A stretch of 64,000 bases of DNA from Xylogone sp. PMI_703 (lineage: Eukaryota; Ascomycota; Leotiomycetes), in the NCBI GenBank assembly GCA_021399445.1, contig JAJTUQ010000013.1, positions 248,001-312,000 on the forward strand, written 5' to 3'. Shown piece after piece: positions 1-11,885 of this stretch; position 1 is the first letter of the stretch, and every line of letters begins with the position of its first letter. Under the pieces are notes generated by a model that saw only the letters and a list, made by a program, of their open reading frames with translations, was not told where the DNA came from and did no database searches. The position numbers were made by a program, and so were the translations under genes.

Positions 1-1724
1 TTCGTCCAGCGACCTCCACTGGCCGGAAAAATCCACCCAGACATCGACTCTAGACAAGGCCCTTAGTGAGACGAATGCATCGCTATAGGCCTTATTGGAT
101 CGATGGCGTAGATCCTTTGCTCGATTTGAACTCGGTAGTGGGTTACCGGTACATCCTTATGTAAACCTCGTAGAAGAGCCTTCTAGTCCGCATTATGACT
201 CAAATGTCGAACATCACTCAGTGACAGAACTAATAGAAATATATAATGCAGTTGGAATCTTCACACGGCCTCGGTGCGCATGGTCTTTGGTGTGAGGCCC
301 TGCCACACCTGTCTAGGCCTCTCCCTCCCTCATCAAGCTATCCTATTATCAAACAACCACGGTACTTGCTTTGTCCAAGAGTGAAATGGTTAGGCAGAGG
401 TAGAGGCCAGAATGAGGAGAGCGACGAGAGGTGTGGCACATCACTTTCGCACCCTATCTTCTGCCCCTCAAGGATGCCCAGGCCCACAAGGGTGCCAAAC
501 GCAATGACAGCTCAACATACTTGGTCTGATACTACCCTTCTCCAAAGTTGCCTGTCTCTTGCTGCACTGAACCTTTGCAGCAGCTCTTGCATCTGGGGGG
601 TTCACGAGCTGCAGCAAATCGAGCTCACTTTTCCGACCTCATTTAGAGATCCTCGTCACACACATATCGTGTAGGAAACGGCTCAAACAAGGAGACACTC
701 TCACACAAAGACCGTCTCATTTCTTTCCAATGCTTTCTTCTGTGCTCGGTTCGCCGGTCTTTCGAAATACAATGAATACAGGCACCCTTACCGATCACCT
801 AGATGCCCAAGCGACCACAGGAATTTCGCTTGAGGATGCAAATACAGATTATAGAAGATTCGAAGGAACAGAGCTGTAGCGGCAAGTACGCGGCCTCGTT
901 CTCTCTATGCGGAGTCCCTCAAGTCGAGCCTCAATGGCTTTAGGGTCTGGTTAAGAAATATGGAAGTAGAGTTTTGACAGATTATATATTTGTTTTATGC
1001 GTCCCACCAGTCTCGTGGTGTCTGTACAAGCCCTATCTCCATCCACAAAATCCTCCATCGGATTTTGTAGCGTCGGCCCGGTAAGCATGTTGGAACCCCT
1101 CTACATGAATGTAAATAGAGGATCCAGTATGTTTAAAATGTTCAAGATCACTAGCATGATCAAGTTGGAGGTGTGGCATTACTAGGGCATCGATGTCTTT
1201 GATATGGTTGAGTGGATCCTCTAGACTGGTTTTATTAGATGGTACTCGCTATACAACAAACCCTGATCCGCGAGGCCACCAAGGAGTACACCATTCTTGT
1301 CACTATCGCGTTCCATGCCTTTCTGTATCCCTTATCAATTTTCCACCCCTGAAAACCCCCCCACAGGTGATGTGGTAATAACGATCTCAGGTTCCAAGTC
1401 AGTTCGAGAAGTTAGGGCCCAAGCACTGCATTCGAGAATACCTCAAAGATGCGTTCGATGTTCTGTACACCGAACTTCAGGTATACAAACCCAAGATCAT
1501 GACGATAGGACTGAACTGTAGAGTGAGCTGCAAGACAGGATAGTTTGCTGCAGTTGAGCGGTGTCTGAAATGTATCTTGCAAAAAGACGGTGTCTGGATA
1601 GCGACTAGGAAGAGACTGCAGAATTTCCCACATCGAAGGATTAGAAATTAGACTATTTCCTTACTATTTCCATTTCATAAATATCATATATCCATTTTCA
1701 TCAGCAAGCTTCCTGTTCTCTCTC
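1..1724. other. Gene-poor stretch, no supported gene
   Basis: Only short open frames occur on both strands. None shows a recognisable domain, a pair of splice sites joining frames, or a composition that differs from the surroundings. The largest, at 246-674 (+), begins in a low-complexity reading and resembles nothing I know. The right end holds the 3' flank of the minus-strand regulator that stops at 1725. Confidence 0.5.
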
Positions 1725-3839
1725 TCACCTTGCATCGTAAAAATCAGGCGGTGCCATCGACGCCACGAGATTATCGCCATGGAGTACGCTAGGAACTCCT
1801 CTAAAAGCAAACGCAGAATATTCAACCGGATAATCATCGATATTTGAGTTATTGTAATCAACATTCGTCGAATAACTAGCCGAGCCGCTGTCCATCTCCT
1901 GCGGTGTGGGAGGTCGGTCTAACTCCTCATTTACTGCCGGAGAGTCGTTATGGCTGCTCTGACGGTCGGACAGATTCCAACTGCCTAGCTTAGAGGAATC
2001 CATTGCAAAAACCGGACTGGCATCCAACATTTCAACAGTAAACTTCATGAATTCTGCGGTCGCGCTACTGAGTCGCAGTGTCCATCTAAATTCTGCCAAT
2101 TGTTGACGATAGAATTCGCGCTCTTCTTTGCTCTCGCTCGTTGCCCACAACATACACCCGAATGTACCTATTATTGCCAGGTTAATCTTTGAAGCAAAGA
2201 ACCAGAAGCTTTGTAGGTGCTCAGGTCTCAGCCGTTTGGTCCAATCGACCGTGGAAACAAACCACACTTTCGCTGCGGTTCTGGCGATTGTCTTACACTG
2301 TTGATCAGCGTTGGAGTTATCGAGTGAGAGGAGTATAGCACGGTGTAGAGTGATCTCAACGCAAAAGTATGCAAGGTGAAGATGACCTACCCATTACAGT
2401 CAGTCGATGTTTAAAATGATCAACGAATCGGATTATAAAGAGTCGTGAACTTACCAGTGGATGACAACTTTCGTGGCTTTGTCTCTTCCATCACTAAACC
2501 AGGAGGCAGCTGGGAGTACCATGTCTTCAACTTGATCTGTAACGGTTTCGCCTTCTCCAAAACCCCAGTGGGGGTAGTCCTCTGTTTCAAAGCTTTCAAT
2601 GTAAAAAAACTGTCAAGAATATCCGAGAGAATCTCTGTCAGAGAAATCAGATTCATATATATAATCATGCCCTTCTCAACCTCCGAACTACCATCTTCAT
2701 CGTCATCATCTTCAGCTGTCTCCGGAAAATCACTCTTCCTCACAGGTTTCACATCCCAGTTGTCATGAGCAATGGCGGAAGGTCGGCCGTGGATTAACGC
2801 ACCCCATTTATCTTGTATGAACACTGCCCAAGCAAGTCGTTTCCTGAGTGCCTTCTCCCATTCTGGTATCCTCCAGTCCGTGCTATCAATATGCAAACCG
2901 CATATCTGCGACATAGCCATCAGCCCTCCCATCATCATCCACGAGCTTCCATCGGGACGCTGAGAGAATAGGAGACCTGCTTGAAGATCTGAAGCTTTCG
3001 GACGCCGATAGATGTCAGCCATCAATCTCGGGAACAAGGCCTCTAATTCTTGAACATTTGGTTTCTTGAACCTGACCAGGCTAGGGCTGTACGACCACCA
3101 GTGCAGAGCTAGTATGTAAACCGCAGCCAAACACGTTGGCATAAGTTCGCGATAATTTCGTCTGTACTTCTCCAAGAACACCTTCTTGTGAAGGATCGGA
3201 TAGTTCGGATGAACAATGCGAAAGTAGATGTCTATTAAGGCTTGGCCGTGCGGCGCCACGATGCCTTCTATGATGTCAAGATATTTGATGTGGCTGTCAG
3301 TTTCCTCCTGGGTATTCGTCCTCACGGCGACGTAAGTGTTTTGGCTGACTCGACGGATTGCATCACCTGCGGCGTTGACGTATTCATCATTCTGGCCGAA
3401 TCGCAACAGTTGGAGAAGGGATAGATCATATTCTGACGTTGGTCCTATGTAATCAGTGGAGCGTGTGATTCTGTGTCCGAGAGTATTTCTGAGTAAAGTG
3501 GATTCGCAAAGGGCATCATCTAGCCCCGGTGAAGCGCCTAGTACTCCATTTTGGGGAGATCTGTGGGGAAACGATTAAATTAGTAAATAATAATAAACCT
3601 CCAGCACCATCGGCTTCTACCGAGTAGCCCTACCGTGCATTCAGAGGGACGTGAGTACGATTGCCGCGGCTTGGTTGCCGCTTCTTCTTGGCTGGTGGAT
3701 CCTGGAAAGTACACGGTTCAGATCGGGACTGACATAGCGCGCATAACTCCGGATCCGACAAGACTCTTATGCAGCGTATCTTGCGCCTTCTGCAAGCATC
3801 ACACGGCCTCTCCTTCTGAGTGCGCTGAGCACTCGCCAT
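1725..3839 (-). CDS. Zn2Cys6 (GAL4-type) fungal transcription factor, intact, 3 exons
   Basis: This is a nuclear DNA-binding regulator. I place the exons at 3839-3634, 3560-2455 and 2386-1725, joined by GT-AG introns of 73 and 68 bp; the spliced length is 1974 bp (657 aa) and the frame is open throughout. The N-terminus carries the six-cysteine cluster, beginning CDACRRRKIRC and closing with CALC and a final PC, followed by a basic linker (KKKRQ). Exon 2 encodes the fungal-specific transcription factor domain (PF04082 type), with the typical IYFRIVHPNYPILH and MAMSQICGLHID segments and a D/E-rich loop. Exon 3 continues with HLHLAYFCVEITLHRAIL, the usual C-terminal helix of this family, then a disordered serine/asparagine-rich tail. 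The ATG at 3839 lies 10 residues before the first cysteine. The target genes cannot be read from the sequence. No cluster partner lies immediately adjacent. Confidence 0.88.
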
Positions 3840-5504
3840 TCCGTTCTAGGGCTCCCCTTGAAGAAAAGATGCCGCACCACATCTGACAGACGCTTGTCAG
3901 GTTTATATGCTTTACGAAAACAAAACTTGACAGAGGAGGGGCGTTGAAGCGACATAGCACTGGCCAAGGGACCCCTACCCGTTTAGACTCTACCATCTCA
4001 CTTTGACACGCTTGAAATTGTGAAGGAGTCGTGTGGAGGGCTAGGCAGACCATTCTTCAGCAGCTGGTACTGTAGCAGCTCACGGTAATGTAACGATAAC
4101 GCGAAGATGTTCATCATCTGCCGGTTAAGCCCGACAGTTAGGAAACGCGTGCGTTATGTGCCTACGATGCATGTGAGCAAAGAAAGCCAGCTGAAATTTT
4201 GACAAAGGGGATTTTCTCTATATGGTCATGAATCTAGGGCTTGGCCAGCCACTAACATGCGAGCACTTGCAATAATTGGGGATTAATGCAAAACGCGAGT
4301 TCGAAAATTCCCAAGCTCAAAACGAAACTGGCCTCGCGCTGTGGAACTTGTGGGAATCCTACCACTCCGATTTCACGCATTTCGTTCAACGGATGCGCCA
4401 TATGGTGCTGCAGAATGAGGTTCAGCTTTTCCACCAGGCACAGGGTTAACAATTCCCTGACACTTTGTGTGCCTCGACACCCAATCACCACGAGTTTCCG
4501 CGTTACAGCTCAGGGAGGAGGGCCCAGCCAGGGCGAGGAAAATGGGGCCGGAGAATTACTCCATATACAGCCACATATCCGCCTCCACAATCAGCTTCGT
4601 ACAGGGTCAAACGCCGCATTTATGCATGGTTACCGATTCGGGAGAAGATAAAGTAACGCTATATATAGTGCATACTGTCAGCACTAGAAGGTAAATCATT
4701 CGTAGACATACCACATAGCGTAATACAGGGGCTTAGCCCTGAACAAGTTAACCATGAATAAGTGCGGCAAACCGCCATTGCGATCTGTGCTCGTAAATAG
4801 AATACCATGGAAAGATGGCCTGCGCTTCTCAAATTCCTGTCGCGTCTAGCGTTGCATTATTGGGATCGTGATCGTACAACGCAATGATACCCTAGATCCT
4901 CCAGCCTGTTGACCGTCCTGGTGCCTGGAACCAACTCAGTCCCTCGTGATCTTAGATCAGCCATCTCAAATAGCCGGTTATGGAAGTTGAGAAGAAGTCA
5001 AGCAAGGTTAAAGACAGCCGGATGCTTGGTCGCTTTGTGCCCAAAGAACAACACAGAAGACGTCCTTCACCATCTGGCTTGCAAATGATGATGGATATCA
5101 TCTAACACATATAATACGGCCGAAATTTAGCATCTATGCAGAGTAATCGAGCTTGACAATATAAATAGTCCGCATGCCTGAACAGCTATGGGGGCAAAAA
5201 ACTTGCATCACGCTTTTCTATACTCGATAGCAAGGCCGCGCTGAAAAGACAGCGGACCGATTAAGGTAGGATTTCTATATTAATCTAAGTAATCCGGGTC
5301 AAAGTATACGTGACTCAGCCTGGCAATGCCCAGGGGTAGGCCTCTCATGCTGCGACGTGCAACAAAAAATTACAGCTTTGCTGTTATTGGTGCTCGCTAT
5401 GCTGCCATTTGCCTTCTTCCCACGAGATCTGCTAGGGAACTGGAAAGGAAAGGAAAGGAAAAGAGTGATAATGAGATGCGGCATCCCGCTTCATCCTTCT
5501 TTTA
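3840..5504. other. Intergenic; holds one copy of a diverged ~1 kb repeat
   Basis: No gene is supported here. Roughly 4330-4960 resembles 8080-8790 when read side by side. Shared landmarks are TTCGT-CAACGGA, GCGCCA/GTGCCAT, TTCCCTGACA versus TTCCCCGACAT, CCAATCACC versus CCAATCGTC, and GTTGCATTATTGG. Divergence is heavy and neither copy is open in a long frame. It could be an ancient gene duplication or an old transposon. The small frames at 4252-4694 on both strands fall inside the repeat and look like chance. Confidence 0.4.
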
Positions 5505-7150
5505 TTATGGCAGCCCAGAAGACTTTGAGCTCTCACTGGCGCTGAAAGTTGCGTTCTTGTAAATACCCACACCACCTTCCTCCGTTTCCTTCTCGCTCTC
5601 CTCATTCTGTAGCATATTCTGGGGAAGAATATGCACCTGGCTCCCCATCTTCCTGAGATCTATTCCCTCTTCTTCATTGCAGTTCTTGCTGCCAAGCCTG
5701 TCAAACAGCTCTAATGGGTCGCCATTCCTACTGCCCCTTTCCCTTGATGCTTCCGCCCATGTACTTCCAGTGGCCTTTCTCCATGTTGATTTGCTAGTTC
5801 CACTTCGCGTTCCTTTGGTGTAACTCGACAAGTCGGTTGTCCTGGTTTGGTATCCCCAGTATTTGATACTAGGGAAGAGGTCTCTTGTGAGAGCCCATAT
5901 GGCGGGGCCATTGGTGACGTAAACGCTAACGCTTGCTTCACGGAAATACCAGTTGAGATAGGCATATGAAACGAGGTTTGGATCCAGGGAGTAAACTTTG
6001 GTAAGAATGGCAGCGGCGATAATGAAGAGCCCCATGCCAAAAATGGCAAAGCAGGATAACTTTTTGCTGGACTGGCACGTGGAGTTTCGCGAGGAGAGGG
6101 ATGGCGACGAGGAGGACCATCAAGTCAGAGCTAATGTTAAAAGTCGCTTTGACTATTTCGAAGTTGAAATATGACCAACATTGATCTAAGTGAATTTTAG
6201 CCTTTCAATAACAGATGGCACAAGAGCAAAGGAATTGTGTCTTAAATAGGTATATGTCCTTAAAGTTATAAAAAGGGCAAACTTACCATTTATCGCTGGG
6301 ACAGACCAATATCCGGAAAACGGACGACATGTGGTGAATAGTGCAATATGCGTAGCAACGAATCCGGCAGCAGTATATACAAATACTCCATTGATTATTC
6401 GCTTCTGATCAAGTCCTTCGCTATTAGTAGAAGTCAGTCATTAAAACTTCAATGGTATAACAGACTAGAGTCTAAGTCTAGAGACAAAAAAAAAAAGAGA
6501 AAAAGCCTTAAGTCTTGGACCATATTCAAGGCATATATACAACAAAGCCAAAACGGCTACTACCATGTTTTCCTCTACAGTTTTATCGTTTTCAGACATT
6601 AACCAAAATATCATAAAAGGAAAACTTGTTCAACTTACGTCAACCTCCCATATATTAACAACATACAGACCTTACAAGTCCATATACTCATAACCATAAC
6701 CTCTTCACTTAACAAGACCCACTTACTCCCCACAACTCTCTGCGCCTTAATCGTCGGTGTCAGTGCGGCTATCTCCTCTGGAGTCATAAAATTCGAGCCT
6801 CCACCAAAGATGATTTTATTGATGGATACCACAAGGAGTGTATACCATGGTATCACTGTAATCATCACATAATCGTCTGAGCGCATATTGCGGATTCCGA
6901 GTCGGCGGGCTTGAGATACTCTATAAAACAAGAAAAGATGCAAATCAGCAAAATAATAAAAGGGTGTTTATCAGCCGGAGATCGATCATGGTAATAGAGC
7001 AAGCACAAATAATCGTCACACGCAAGGATAACAACAACAAAAAACTAAAAGAAAAAAAACTCACAATCTTGTGAAGATCAAGCACATTCCGACGGAATAT
7101 AATGTCCATGTTTCCACCGCAAACTCGCTGTCGGAAAAACCCTCCGCCAT
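5505..7150 (-). pseudogene. Fungal rhodopsin-type integral membrane protein gene, 4 exons, one-base frameshift
   Basis: This belongs to the large fungal seven-helix rhodopsin-domain family of unknown function. Exons are 7150-7065, 6920-6639, 6420-6287 and 6185-5505, all with GT-AG junctions and matching phase (for example CTACTAATAG before exon 3). Read in order they give MAEGFSDSEFAVETW and GMCLIFTRL, then RRLGIRNMRSDDYVMI, then the helices VFVYTAAGFVATHIALF and MVLLVAIPLLAKL, then FGMGLFIIAAAILTKVY and a hydrophilic C-tail ending at 5505. In exon 4 the frame changes between the VPVQQK segment (about 6058) and FGMGLF (about 6040). An AAAAA run there has one base too many, so the conserved helix is split. 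The family usually runs about 350-420 aa, and the reconstructed size fits. It is either a recent pseudogene or a homopolymer sequencing error; everything else is intact, so I favour a very young lesion or an error. Annotated as broken. Confidence 0.8.
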
Positions 7151-10100
7151 GTTCAAAGCCGTTAGCCCCTCTTACAGTCTATCCTCTGGTAGTCACTACG
7201 AGTCCGACTAATGTCCAGCAACCCCAGTGTCATTCAAATTACGTAGTCTTTATTCACCTTCGATGTGTGAGGAAGCAAAGATAGAAAAGCAAAGGGCCAT
7301 CCGGGGAATCATCTCCACAAAAATGAGATCAGCATCGAATGCAGCTGTGCACAAACACCTGGTTTTTGCGGCGGGGGGTGGGGGTTTGGAGGCGGAGGTT
7401 GCATCCTAGAGATGGACAAACCCCTAACAGCTGTGATTATATCTAGGAGAGAAGTGTGTGATCATTCGTGTGGCTGTATGAGCTATGGTTTGAGAGAATG
7501 CGACAGATATGCTGTAATTGGTGTATGTGCTTTTTGTAAGACTGACAGAATTTTTGCCTTGGATGTTCCGTTCAATCGCTATATTACCTACCAGCCAACA
7601 GTCAATCCACCTGCATGTGAATTCGATCATTTTTAGAACAGGCGACAAGCTGATATCGCAGAATCCATGTCTTGTGGCTGGGATCCTGCAACAGAGCTCG
7701 GTGATCTGCTCCATTCGAGGCATGGCAGGCAGATTGCACTCCCCTGTAAGCAGTCTACCGTAGGGTCTCACGGTTTACATCTTTGAATCAGCTAGGGTTT
7801 CTACCTTTATACGGTCAAAAACGGTCTGTGCAGAGTTGCATTATGTTCGCTGGATATGTCATATCCCGTAAACACCCCAGCTAGTTCAAAGATGACCCTA
7901 CGGTACTGCTTACACAGATTTTCGGCAAGGCTCGCTCTTCAGACATCGGGTCAGCCCGCGGATAGATCCAAAGTCAAGGGGCAAGCCATGCTCTCTCCAA
8001 TCACAGGGCTCGCTGGTCCACTCAGACCTCCGCGGAGTGTACACATAAGCCCCGAAGAACCTGAAGCAACCGCCGTTGGAATGCTACCCTTCGCTTTGGC
8101 GCGCTTCGTCCAACGGACGTGCCATGTAGAATGATCTCAGCCTTTGCGCCGGAATGCAGGGACCGCAGTTCCCCGACATCATCGTTTGCCGGTATCCAAT
8201 CGTCACGGCTTTCGACGTGGTAGCTGGGGAAGGAGGCTAGTCAGCCATGATCTATCTGGGGCAAAGCGGGCTCGAGTCCAGCCCTGGCCAGCGCGAAAAA
8301 AGGAGATATAAACGACAGTCTTACAAGGGATCTAGCGCACCAAGAGCCTAAAGGCGGCCCCGTTTTCATGCAGCAGCCAAGAGCGGGGCAAAGCACTCGA
8401 TGCATTCGACTTAAGGGAAGAGCCACGATCTTTTCGTTGGCTCGCCATCGACTCTAATTTTCGATTCGAATCGCACAGGCATATCACACTGCAGTTCTGC
8501 ATCCGGTAACACGAAAAAGGGTTTTGTCAGCAGTTCAGGGAGACCTCTGTCACTCGTCCTCAGCTATTTGTTACACGGCGTGCTCCGTTGCACTGTGTAC
8601 AACGTTGCATTATTGGAGGCGCCGCGGGCTTGCAGCGCGATGATATCTACGGTAGATGCCGGAGCTGTTACCGGTCCCAGGTGTCTGGGACGGAGGTACC
8701 GTACTACGCTGGTGAGCGCCGCTCGGTTGAGTCTGGAATCATCCTAATCCTTCGCGATTGCTCTCAGCTGAGTATGCCGCTTCGGTAACTACCTCGCGGA
8801 TCCGAGACCCCCACGTCTGTTTTCCTCTGGTGCAATCGTCGTCTGCTTACCATTTGCTTCAATAAAGCGCATTCATCTTTGCGGAATTCCCTGCATTTAT
8901 CTTCCCATTAATAGGCTTCGGCTCCCCGTGGATACTGCTGACCTAGATCGCGGTGTGGACTTTTGATTCTCTCGCGTGTAGGCAATCTTCCCCACCTTAT
9001 CAAATGTCTCCTGCGCAATTCGGATCCTGCCCTGGGCTTATCATTTGTCCAGCTCAATCTCGGTCCCTCAAAACGACCTGAGCCATCCCGCTAGGAATGT
9101 GACTCTGCATCCGCGTTTTATGAGATCGACTAATTTGGAAGGTTCTAGAACGCTTGTCTAGGAGACAACTTAAGGCTAGAGCACGGATATTGTTGCAGCA
9201 CTCTGCTCGCGTCACCCACATCTCTCCGCGAACAGACGCGTGCCCCGACTTAATGGGGGGAGGAGCAAAAGGAATGACCTCGGAGAATTTCTCGGGTAAT
9301 CAGCAGAATGTAGCTACTACAGGATGCGAAGGCTCGACGCATGGTGTTGAGAGGCAGAAAAGTCTCGCTCTAGGCGATATTGAAGTTAGGAACGGTGCTG
9401 TATTGATTAATGTATCTAGACATTGCTAAGAGCTTGAGCATTACTTCTACCAGTAAGAATACTTAGATCGCTATTGGCGGCAGCATTATGAGCGTTATTC
9501 TTGTTTTAATTGATTCACAATTTTTTAATTTGATGTGGTGTTGGTACTGTCGCGACGTTGATGTTTTAGTGGAGTTTCTGTTTAGAAGGTTAGAGATAGA
9601 TGAACTCAAACGGAGATCTCGAATATGTTGGAGACCACGATTCCCTCGAACCGAACTTGGAAATATTCGACACGACCGAACACGACCGTAGTTTCGATTT
9701 GGTTTTAAAAATACATATCTTCTGAAGAAGCACGTTACTAACAGTTCTCGCGTGAACAGGTTACTGCTATCTTCAATGGCGGTCCCCCAGTGCGATCTAT
9801 GAATTGTATGTTTGAACCTCCGTCTTCCTCCCTCCCTGAAATTGGAGCTTCTAGCACAACAGATGATATGCTCTGAATACGGCTAGACTTGGAACTAATG
9901 ACGTCATTAAATAGTGTCGCTTCCTCGGTCTTCTACTGGTTTATCGCGCTACGGGGCGGAATAAACTAGGGGAAAAAACAATTGATTCCTAGCTTAGGTC
10001 TGCGATTGCAGGATATTTGTATACCTTATTCCCAATGTACGGGCAACAGCCGTAACACTAGAAAGTATGGTAATACATGATGCGGAGATAGTAGATATCG

Positions 10101-10503
10101 TCGAAATTCTTTAGGAAGTCTTACGAGCAAAATTGTAGTTAAAAGCCTTAACCTACTTGCTCTTTATGATTCATATTATATCACTCAGGTCCTGGATGCC
10201 ATCCGAGGTCGCTTCTAACGCAGCTATCTTGTATTTAATGGCACATTAACTACATATTTATCGAAGAAGGTAATAATCATTTGAATTGAATAGAATCGTT
10301 GTCAGCTAATCCTGATAGCTTGGAGCCCGACAGAACCGAAGTGATTTGGGGCTGACGGGTAAAAGACTAAACCGCGAAGAGAACTCACGGATTCAAACAA
10401 GTGTACTGTGACTGCACGTGTATCATATTGTAAGGGTACATTGGGAAGTGGAAAATCCTGGATAGTGCGTATCCCCCCCCCCCCCCCCGAATATGGGGCC
10501 TTA
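7151..10503. other. Long gene-poor region with second copy of diverged repeat and a C16 tract
   Basis: No gene is supported. About 8080-8790 is the partner of the repeat at 4330-4960. A run of 16 C lies at 10473-10488, just outside the left end of the Tc1 element. Short frames at 7424-7771 (-), 7856-8134 (+) and 9154-9429 (+) have no recognisable content, and the last starts at TTG, not ATG. The 3.3 kb may simply be decayed repeat DNA. Confidence 0.45.
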
Positions 10504-11885
10504 CAGTATGTGGACACAAGTCTAAGCGAAAACCCACTTTTTGCAAATTTTTCCCACCTTCCGCACCCACCCCCCTTTTTCAACTCAATGGCGCGCCCAC
10601 CCGGAACCCCTAGACCACCTCTAGCAGAGCTCTCCCCAGGCTCCAGAAACAAAATAGTAGGTGCAAGGCAATCTGGAGTTAAAATATCAAAGATTTCATA
10701 TAGCCAGGGCTACAATCACTCAACGGTGCGTTCTGTGCTCGCCAACGCTGAAAATCAGGTCTCCTGTATCTCCAGGCCACGCAGTGGTGCACCTTCTTTA
10801 TTGAATATCTATGACCAAAGGTTAATCTTCAGAACCATACGAACAGAGCCCAAGATAACTGCAGCTCAATTGGTACGTGTGTTGGGAGGTAAGGTCAAAA
10901 AGAAGACCATATACCGATTTTTGAAGAAATCCGGTATATAAAAATGGAGGTGCTCAAAACGTATCCTTTTGAATCATACTCTAGCTGCTAAAAGGCTAGA
11001 ATGGGGCACTAATAACGATAATATGGGATTAGCTTATTGGAGGCATTGGATCTGGTCTGACGAGTGCTCAATTGAGCGTGGAAAAGGGGGTAAGTGGGAC
11101 TTTGTTTTCAGGAAGCGAGGTCAGTATAACACACTATTTTCAAACAATAATTACTCAACCAATCGAACAGGCCAAGCTCTACAACCATGGGCCGTTCAAG
11201 GGAGGCCTACAAGAAGCCTAACGGTCATGTTTTGGGCTGCGTTTGGCTATAATTGCCGTACTGACTTGATATATATGAAGGGAGACCCTGAATCGAAGCG
11301 TGAAGGGGTAACCTCTCGACGGTATCTTGAAGTGCTTAAAGAGTATTTGCCTACAATACTTGACGGCAATTCTATATTCATGCATGATAACTCACCTGTC
11401 CATACAGCTCATATAATCAGGGATTGGCTTGCTGAGATGGCTATAAACGTGGCCGATTGGCCACCCTACTCTCCTGACCTGAACCCTATTGAGAACCTCT
11501 GGAAGGTGCTCAAAGCAAAAATTATTGAGATGCACCCTGAGCTTGAAACGCTCAAGGATAACGAGGACACTAAAGAACTATTGATTCAAGCTGCAATTGA
11601 GGCATGGGAGGCTCTAGATGTGAATATGTTGAACCATCTAATAGATACTATGCAACATAGGGTAAATGCGGTCCTTCAGGCTAACGGGTAGTATACTAAG
11701 TACTAAATCAAGAGATTTTTAGCTCAAATAATTATTATAGATACTTGAGCATGTGTAGAATTCATTGTAATTATCTATTTTTCGATTGAATTATAATTGG
11801 GTGAGATATGGTGGTTTGAAGAGGGGGTGTTAAGTTGAGGAAAATGCTATTTTTAGAAATCGCGTAGACTTATGTCCACCCACTG
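10504..11885 (+). mobile_element. Tc1-type (Tc1/mariner) DNA transposon, 1.38 kb
   Basis: Imperfect terminal inverted repeats of about 32 bp bound the element. The left end reads CAGTATGTGGACACAAGTCT. The reverse complement of the right end reads CAGTGGGTGGACATAAGTCT. Both then continue with similar A-rich sequence. TA dinucleotides flank both sides (10502-10503 and 11886-11887), as expected for TA target-site duplication. One transposase frame fills the interior. The single nonsense codon in the transposase suggests it can no longer move by itself. Confidence 0.88.
10588..11691 (+). pseudogene. Tc1 transposase (DD34E), interrupted by one in-frame stop
   Basis: This is a cut-and-paste transposase. 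The start at 10588 (MARPPGTPRPPL) follows the TIR at a normal distance. A helix-turn-helix region (KIVGARQSGVKISKIS, then NHSTVRSVL) is followed by a second one (ITAAQLVRVLGGK, KKTIYRFLKKSG). A TAA at 10939-10941 breaks the frame, and the same frame resumes at once with KWRCSKR. The catalytic domain is complete: WSDEC (first D), MHDNSPVH (second D), and SPDLNPIENLW (E), with 34 residues between the second D and the E. The total of about 367 codons is normal for the family. A single-base change in that one codon would explain the stop. Confidence 0.88.

Noticed and set aside
8262..8290. tRNA-like T-arm word (GGGCTCGAGTCCAGCCCT)
   Set aside because: No acceptor stem, D-arm or anticodon arm can be folded around it in either orientation.
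10302..10652. 116-aa minus-strand frame with a glycine run
   Set aside because: The glycines are the reverse reading of the C16 tract, and the frame crosses the Tc1 inverted repeat.
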